From Duganella sp. Root336D2 (GTDB lineage Bacteria; Pseudomonadota; Gammaproteobacteria; Burkholderiales; Burkholderiaceae_D): a DNA stretch of 64,000 nt. This document shows positions 19,801-28,800 of the stretch, in pieces; position 1 is the stretch's first letter, and each line of letters begins with the position of its first letter. The notes under the pieces are model-generated. The model was given only the letters and a program-made list of their open reading frames with translations, was not told where the DNA came from and made no database searches. Made by a program: the position numbers and the translations under genes. The stretch lies in NCBI RefSeq assembly GCF_001425005.1, contig NZ_LMDB01000036.1, positions 356,036-420,035 on the forward strand, read 5' to 3'.

Positions 19801-22800
19801 GCTGAACGAAAACAGCCAGATGGATACCGGCGCTGCGGCCTGGAGCATAAAGAACGATACGTTCAATACGCTGAGCGTAGCGAAGGTCCGGCAGATGCTG
19901 CAGGCCGACGCTGTGAAGGACATCCACCAGCGCAACCGGTACGACAGCAACGGCCGCCTCACCTGGAGTATTGACGCGCTGGGCGGCGTAACGGAGCGCC
20001 GTTACGATGCGAACGGCAATTTGAGCAGGACCATCGTCTATGCCAGCGGCTTGGCAGGTGCGCTGGCCGACGGCGCTGTTCCGCAGGTGATTGCCACGGC
20101 ACCAGGCAGCGGCGGCTACGTATTGAGCAATGCGCTGGACCGCGTGACGGACTACGTCTATGACGCGAAGGGCCGCCTGGTCAGCCAGACCGACGCTGTT
20201 GGCACCGCAGTGGCCACGACCCAAAGCTGGGCATACGACGGTGCCGGCAACGCGATCCGCCATACCGATGGGTGTGGCAACACGTCCTGGTCGGCCTACG
20301 ACGCATCCAACCGCCTGGTGCGTCATATCGACGCCGCAGGTTATGTGACCACCCGCAGCTATTTTGCCGATGGCCGCCTGAAGGCCGAAACCCGCTACGC
20401 CAACGCGGTTGCTTTGCCGCAGGGAGCGAATGACGCCTGGGCATACGATGCAGCGACCAATCCGGTCGCCAATACCAATCCGGTCACCGGCGATCAGACG
20501 ACTTCGTGGACCTACGATAGCGCCGGCCGCATGCAAACGTCGACTGACGCGGCGAACGTCGTGACGTTCTACGCCTACGATGGCCTGGGCAACCTGACCG
20601 ATACAACCGTGGCGTATGGTACGGCCGCAGCCTCCACCGTACACCGCAACTACGACCGCGCTTCCCGCTTGTCGACGGAAACCCGTGCGTACGGAACGGT
20701 TGACGCGTTCACTACGCAGTATGGCTACGACACCTGGGGCAACCAGACCACCATCACCGCGGGCGGGCTCACGACGACCCAATACTTCGATGCGCTTGGC
20801 CGCAAGACTGGCGTGAAAGACGCCAACCAGGCCCTGACCACGACCGCATACAACGCATTCGGCGACATCGTCAAAGTCACCGACGCGCGCAACAACTCCG
20901 GCTATTTCTTCACGGACTTGTTGGGCCGTGTAACGATGCAGGTTGACCCGGAAGGGGCGGTCAGTGAAACCCGTTACGACCTGCAGGGTAATGTCGCCAG
21001 CGTTATCCGCTACGCGAACAAGGTCCAGGGACCTGTCAACGAGAATGCGCGGCCGCAGGTACTGTCGATGGCAGGCAGCGGCGTGTTCGTCGTGCAATCG
21101 CCATCTGACCAGTATCAGGAGAATTTCTTCGACGCCCTGGGCCGTACGAAGGAAACGCGTACCTGGTACGACGGCTCGTCGTACTACACCGAATCGTTTG
21201 AATACGACGGCAATGGCAACAAGAAGGTCATGACTTCGCGCAACGGCGCTGTGACCACCTATGAATACGACAAGAACAACCGCCTGATCGTTGAAACCTT
21301 GCCGGTCACCAGCAAGGACGCTGCCAATGCGAGCGTGGCGGTGCAAAACCGTCTCGAATATGATGCGCGGGGCAACGTCGTCAAGAAGATCGAAGCCTAC
21401 GGCCTGCCAGAACAGCGCGTGACGACCTATGTCTTCGATAAGCTGAACCGCCAGGTGAAAGAGATCGGCGAGCCGATCACCACCTTCGACCCCGCCACCC
21501 GCCAGGATCAGGTGGTGGCTCCGACCAAGGAGCAAAAATACGACCTGCGTGGCAACCTAATCGAGGAAGCCGATGCACGCGGCGGCCGCACGCTGCATTT
21601 CTACGACAACGCCAACCGTGAGACGGGCCGTATCGACTCCCTGGGAACCTACACCCGGTTCACCTACGATATCGCCGGCCAAAAGGCGAGCCAGACGATC
21701 TACGCCAATGCAGTGCAGGTGGCAGGTGGGAGCTCCATTTCCAATACAAGCGCGCCGGTCCTGCTGGCGCCCGGCTCGGCGGTGCCCGCCAGCGGCGCCT
21801 ACCTGCAGCTCGATGCCGCGAACGACCGCACCGCCAACTTCACCTACGACGGCGTTGGCAGGCTGAAGACCACCTTCAACGATGGCATCACGACGGGCAT
21901 ATTCAGCAAGGCGACGAACCGCTACGTCGTCGGCAGTGGGACTGTCCGCACCCAAGTCTTCTACGACGCGGCGGGCAACGTCACCAAGACCATCGATGCC
22001 AACGGCAATGTCGCGCGCAGCTACTACAACAAGGCTGGCCAGCTGACTGCTACACTGGACGCGATGCGCTACCTGACGCTCTATGAGCGCGATGCATTCG
22101 GCAACGTCAAGACCCAGACCAGCTATGCCAATTCCCTGGCCGCAAACGTGTTGGTCGACGACAGCACGACGCAGTCGCTGTTGACCGTTGTCGCAAGCGC
22201 GGATGATCGTGTGACCGCGATGACATACGATCGCATGGGCCGGACCAGGACGGAATCACGCCTGAACTTGTCCTACGCATCGGTCGATGCAACGACTGGC
22301 GCAGTGGGCGAAACGACCGGTGCCGCAACCAGCACTTATGAATACGACGGACTGTCGAACGTCACCAAGCGTATCGACGCGAACGGCGCTGTCACGGAGT
22401 GGAAGTACGACAGCCTGGGCCGCAAGACCGAAGAACTGCAAGCGGCCTTCGTCGACTATCGGGGTGTAACAGTACGGACCACCACCGACCTCGAATACGA
22501 TGGCCTGAACCAGGTGCGCCGCGAAATTGTGCGCGGCGAGGACAGCACGGTCGAAACGGACGACCGCATCACGCGCTACTTCTATGGCGTGGGCGGTTAC
22601 CTGATCAGCCAGACCGACGCGGGCAATGCGCGCATCGACTACCGCCTGGACGCGGCCGGCAATATCACCCGCAAGACCCTGGTGGGCCGGGTCAATGCTG
22701 ATGGCGTGCGCGCAGACGACGTGACTTACTACTGGTACGACGCGCAAGGCCGCGAGGTCCGCCATGCTGACGGCGCCACCAACACCACGGTCGAGACCCG

Positions 22801-25800
22801 CTATAACGCCTTTGGCGAAATCACCGGCAAGCGCACCAACCCGGTTGCAGGCAGCACGGAATGGGCCGAATTCACCGACTACGACCAGACCGGCCGCGCA
22901 TGGCGCAGCAACTCTGGCGACGGCATCACCCACATCTATTTGCATGATGCGAACGGCAACGGGACCCTCAAGCTTGACCACGCGACGACCGACCTGCGCA
23001 ACTATGCGCTGCTGAGTGCATTAAACATTGCTGACAGCAACCAGTTCTACAGCGTCTACGATGCGCGCAACCAGCTGAGCGACACCTACCAGCCGCCGAT
23101 GAATGGCCAGCACAACCTCATCACCGTAGAGGAGTCGCTGACCCAGAAGCAGGGCACCAGTTTCGCCGGTGTAGGCAGTTTCATTTCGATGGGCGTGGCG
23201 AGCGGACTGACCAGCGCTGACTCGGCAGTCATGCCAAGTGCAACAGGGGCGGTAACGGTGGTGCGCGCACTATCCGCCGCGTTGACCTTGACCGATCAGT
23301 ATTCCGTCTCAAGCAAATACTACGGTGGGGGGACAATGCGCGGGGCTTCGCATACGCTGACCGTCAGCCTGCCGGATACCAGCTACCTGGGCCCTGGCCC
23401 GGTCCGGGTGGATTTTTCGGTCCCTGAAAGCGGATCATTGGGAGGTTACGAGGGCTCGTTCTATCCAACTGCCGGCGCTCCTTCCGTTACGTTTAACGAG
23501 CCGGTGGACTGGGAATTTGACCAGATGCCGGGCGGGCGTGACTTCTCGATCACGCTTTACAAAGAGAGCGCGAACGGACTGGTCGTTCTCGGAACGCGTG
23601 TTTTATCGCGCCCGGCTCCGTGGAGCGGCTCGTCTACTGTCAACACGACGATCACTACCAGCGGTAACGCTCTCAAATTCACGGGCCAGCGATCAGATAC
23701 GCAACGATTGATTCTGATGACGCGTCCAAGCGGCAGCACCGCAGGCTGGACTATCACCGAGGTGCCGAAGGCCGTGGTGAATGGCGGCGTTGAAGCCGGG
23801 AGTTTCAGTTTCGATTGGACTGGCTGGCCTCGCAACAGCTACGAATTCCGCTACGTTTGCTTCAATGGCAGCAACGACGTCGTCAATTCGCAGCAGGGCA
23901 CGATGGTGCTGAATGATTCGAACCCATCGATTTCCCAGGTGAGCCATACGATGGGCGGCCCAGGCCGGGCGTTCTTCGATGCAAACGGCTCCATTGTGTT
24001 CAACGAGTTGGGTGGCCAGGCGGCCACCCTGACTGTGAGCTATCGCCCCCAGGGTGGCAATTGGACCAGCGTGCAGCTGTGGCCTTCCAACGTCGGCGGT
24101 ACTTCCTTGCCTGGATGGTTCACTCTGCCGGCAGGGGGCTTTGGAGTAGGCAATTACGAATATACGATCGAAGCCAAGAATGCCTCGAACGTCACGATTA
24201 ACAAATCAAGCAGCAGCTTCACAATTGGTTCGCCAAGTACTATCAGCGATCCGTCTGGCGTATCGGTCCAGACCACGCCGGCCGCGAGTGTCGCCGTGGT
24301 TGCAACGAGTTCGCCGAGCCTCGAAGCTTCGTTGTATCGCAAGAACGGCTGGCATACGGTCTACTATAACCGGTACGATACCGAGGGCCATGATGTGCCC
24401 GACGAACCCTACAATAGTCTCTACGTGCCGTTGCCGGATACAAGTTCGTTGGGGACCGGAAACATCCGCATTGAGTTTAAGGTTGAGCCTAGTTACGGAG
24501 ACGGGAGCTTCTCGGGAGGCTTTGCGAGCACCACGGTAGCATATAACCAGGGTTCGGCACACCTGAGTATTTGGGAAACCGTTTCCGGGTGGGGCGGAAA
24601 TTTCTCCACCTACTATTCCTACCGAGTGGTCAAGGAAACCCCTTATGGCGACGTGCAAATCGGTGCCTATGGGGGATGGTCGAAGGACGAGTACCACGAC
24701 GACGTCGGCACGTACACGAATTCGACAGTTCAATACAACTTGAATTGGGTTACATTCAGCGTGCAGCCGGCTGTGCAGGGCGCGCAGTTGCTGCTGGAAT
24801 TCCGGCGCCAGGGAGATCCAGGCCCTTGGGATCTGGTGACGATCCCCCCGCAGGTCATCAATGGCCAGACCGTGCCTGGACGCTTTGCGACCGATTGGAC
24901 TACTTGGCCAGCTGGCGCGTATGACTACCGAACGCTCGTCATTGATGCGGTTGGTAACACCTTGCAGACCGGCTCGGGCACGATGAACTTGGGTCATCCG
25001 GTGAGCGTATCGCCGCCAACACAGGACTTGATAGGCGGCGCTGGGCGTGTCTACATGGATCGTGCCGGCAACCTTGTTTTCACCGAGCAAAGCACTGCCA
25101 CTGAAACGCTGACGATCCGCTATCGGAAAAAAGGCACGGATGAACTGTGGAGCACCCGTGCGGACTTGCCTCGCACGTCGGTGCCGGGCTGGTTTGTTTT
25201 CACGCCGCCGGCGGATGCGCCTTCTGATTTGGAGTACGTTCTTGAGGCGCGCAGGGGAGGCCAACTGCTGAACAAGGTTGCCGGAACCTTTACGAAGTTG
25301 AATGCCAACTCGGTCTCAGCGCTGCAGGGATACACGGAGCCGCCAGCCGTGACGCACTTCAAATCGCAGCCGGCAAGTGCGGCGGCGATGCGCCTGTCCT
25401 ACCGTCCAAGCGGTAGCGGTGCCTACACCACGGTGAACTTGACCAAGGTCGCGACGGGCGTATTCGACTGGGCCAGCGGAGGCATCTTTGGATCGGATAC
25501 TGAGAACCGCAACTACGACTACATTTACGAAACCCTGGACAGCAACGGCGTGCTGGTCAATAAGGCGCACGGCCTGATGACCTTGGGCCGGGATCCGCGC
25601 GTCGTGTCGCATGTCAGCGATTCGACGCCGACCATGGCCAGCTTCAACGTCCCGAGTGGCAATCCCGTGGCGGCGACGGCGACCACAATGGTCTTGCAGT
25701 ATCGCTTACTGGGAAGTAATGGTCCGTTCCTGACGGTTGATCTGCCCAAAGGCGCCAACAATGCGTTCGTGTGGGACGCGAGTTCCATCGTTCCGCCCGG

Positions 25801-28800
25801 GACGAGCGGAGCCGTCGACTACAGCTACACCCTCAAGAACGGCAGCACCGTCTTGAAGCGTGATGACGGCGCTGACATCCGGGTGGACGGCACCTTGTAT
25901 CTTGGCCCGACGGATGGCGATGCACAACTCAAGTGGCTGCAGTCCGGCACGGTCAATAACGTCGCCCTGATCCACCACGCCCAGAAGACCAATGCGTTCG
26001 GTGAAGTGGTGTCGGAAACCAATGCGCGCGACTTTACAACGGTCAGCGTATATAACGTACTGGGCAAGCTGGTACGCAAGGAAGACCCGAACGTCAACGT
26101 CACCTTGTCCAATGGCTACCAGTACGGCATGACGCCGCGCACGTACTACTACTATGACCGCGCGGGCCGCATGCTGGCATCGCGCGATGCGAACGGCAAC
26201 CTGACCAGCCAGATCCTGTTGGCCGGCAGCGGGGCAGTCGCGACCGAATTGCACGCGGATGGCGGCCGCAAAGAGAGTGGCTACGACCTGTTTGGCGACC
26301 TGCGCTATGGCAAGGACGAAATCGGCTTGCGCACCGACTACTCTTACGACAAGAATGGTCGCCTTACGCTGATCCAGCGCCCGGTACGTACTGACGCCAC
26401 GCGCGCGGAAGTGTATATGACGTACGACGAGGCAGGTAACCGCATTACGCATGCCGCCACCCCGGACGCCAGCAGCTCGCTTGCCTCGTACACCAGCAAG
26501 ACTTACTACGACAGCCTGGGACGCGTGTCGAAAGTGCTCACGCCAGCCGGACGAGGCAGCAACTATACCTACGTGTGGGATGCAGCGATCAAGAGCACGG
26601 GTGGCCGCGTTGTGGGTGGCTGGCGTCAGACGGTGTCTGACCCGATGGGCCGCACCGTGATCGACGAAATCGATGCGTACGGTCGGACAACAGTGCACAC
26701 CGACCTTGGTGGGCACAAGTTCTACTACAACTTCAACTTCGCAGGCTGGTTAAGCAGTCAAACTGGCAGCACTGGCCAGAATATCTCATACACCTACTAC
26801 GCCAACGGCTACGTCAAGAGCATCCGAGACAACGCGCTCCAGACCGAATCTTCCTACGAGTACGACGCGGCGGGCAACCGAGTGTACGAGGCCTACCAGC
26901 GCACGGTGAATGGCCAAGTCGAATACCTGGAAAACTCCACGATCGACTACGACGCAAGCAACCGAGTCGTTCGTATTCGCGACCCGCGTGCCGACATCCA
27001 GTACGAATATGATGCAGTCGGCAACCGGCGCCGGGTGCACAGCATGTACCACGATGGCGTGAACGGCTCCGTGCAGATCCAGGATTACTGGTACGACTAC
27101 GACAATATGAACCGCTTCATCCTTACGATGGGCAAATTGTCGTCGGCCAATGGCGCACGCGGCACCAGCGCCACCGATACCAGTGTGCGCGTCGTGCTGG
27201 GCGGCGGGGAAGGTGTGGAAGTCCACTATAACAAAGCCAGCCAGCGCGTCATGACGGTCGCCGCCCGCGACGGCCATCGCGAAGACTACACCTATGGAGT
27301 GGAAGGTTATCTCGAGTTCACGTACATCAACGCAAATGCCAGCGCACGTGGTTCGCTGGCGTCGATGCGCGTGAATGACAGGCTGGGACGCACCGTCGCT
27401 TATACCGAATACAGCGGCGGCAACATCAGTTACCAGCGCAGCACGGTGTACACGGCCGATGGCCGCCAGAAGAGCCAGACAGGCACCGATGGCACAACCA
27501 CCTATTACTACTACAACTCGCGCCAGGCGAACGGCTACGACAGCGTTACCGACCTGAGTTCCGATGGTGTGGGTGAGCTGGCAAAGGTGCAGACCGTAAA
27601 AGCAGGTGCCGCCACGGTGACCAACGTCACGTCGTACGACTACTGGGACGACGCCAAGCAGCGCAGCCAGACTGTCGCTGGCGAAGCCCCGTATAAGACT
27701 GATACGCAGTGGCGTCCGGGGGTTTCCTGGTTTGAATACGACATCAATGGGCATCTGGTAAAGTCGGTCGATGCCGGCGTCGATGGCAAGATGGACACGG
27801 CTGACGACGTTTCGTTCAGGTTCATCACCAATGGCCAGGGCCTGATCTTGCGCCGCGAGCAGTTCAAGGGCAATACCGTCGGCATGATGCACCGGTACAT
27901 GTACCTGAATGGCGTCATGGTGGGTGATGTGGGCAATGATGGGGATTCCCACCTGGACTATGCGCAGACGCTCGCCACCCAGAACCAGAGCCGCGAGCAG
28001 ATGTACAAAAACTGGCGTCCAGTAAGCAGCGCGGACTTCGACCAGAATTACCAGCCGATCAACCGCAGCTATCCGGCTGCGACAGGTAGCAGCTATACCG
28101 TCAAGGCAGGTGATTCGCTGTACGCGATTGCGGGTGCAGTGTGGGGCGACGTCAGCATGTGGTACCTGATTGCCGACGCTAATGGCCTGAGTGCGGAAAC
28201 CGAGCTGCAGGCCGGCCAGACGCTGACGATTCCGAACAAGGTCACCAACATCCACAACAACAGCGGCACGTTCCGGCCGTATGAGCCGGGCACCATCATT
28301 GGTGACACGAGCCCGACCTTGCCGGACGCGCCGATGCCGGCGCCGCCGCCGAGGAAGCATGGCTGCGGCGGTATTGCCCAGATCGTGATGATCGTCGTCG
28401 CAGTGGTGGCAACAGTGATTACTGCGGGTGCTGCAGCAGCGGCACTTGGCACAACGCTGGCTCAAATGGGCCTCACTCAAGCGCTGATCGTGGGTGCGGT
28501 TTCTGGTGCGGCAGGCTCGCTTGCGAGCCAAGCAGCCGGCGTGGCAATGGGTGTTCAGAGTAGCATCAGTTGGAAAGGTGTTGCCATGGGCGCGCTTAGC
28601 GGCGCAGTCACCCTTGGTGTTGGAGCCGAGTTCAATGCCGCAGGATCAAGCGGACTGTTATCGGGCACTAACTGGTCGGCAGTTGCAGGTCGCGCAGTGT
28701 TAGCAAATGTCACTACGCAGGCAGCTGCGAACGTGGTTGGTTTGCAGAAGGGTTTCAATTGGAGCAGCGTTGCTGTCAGCGCAATCTCTGCGCCGATCAC

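Noticed and set aside
16800..19900. Regularly spaced repeats resembling a CRISPR or satellite array
   Set aside because: The repeats are 400-bp protein-coding YD units in frame within a giant gene, not short identical repeats with spacers.
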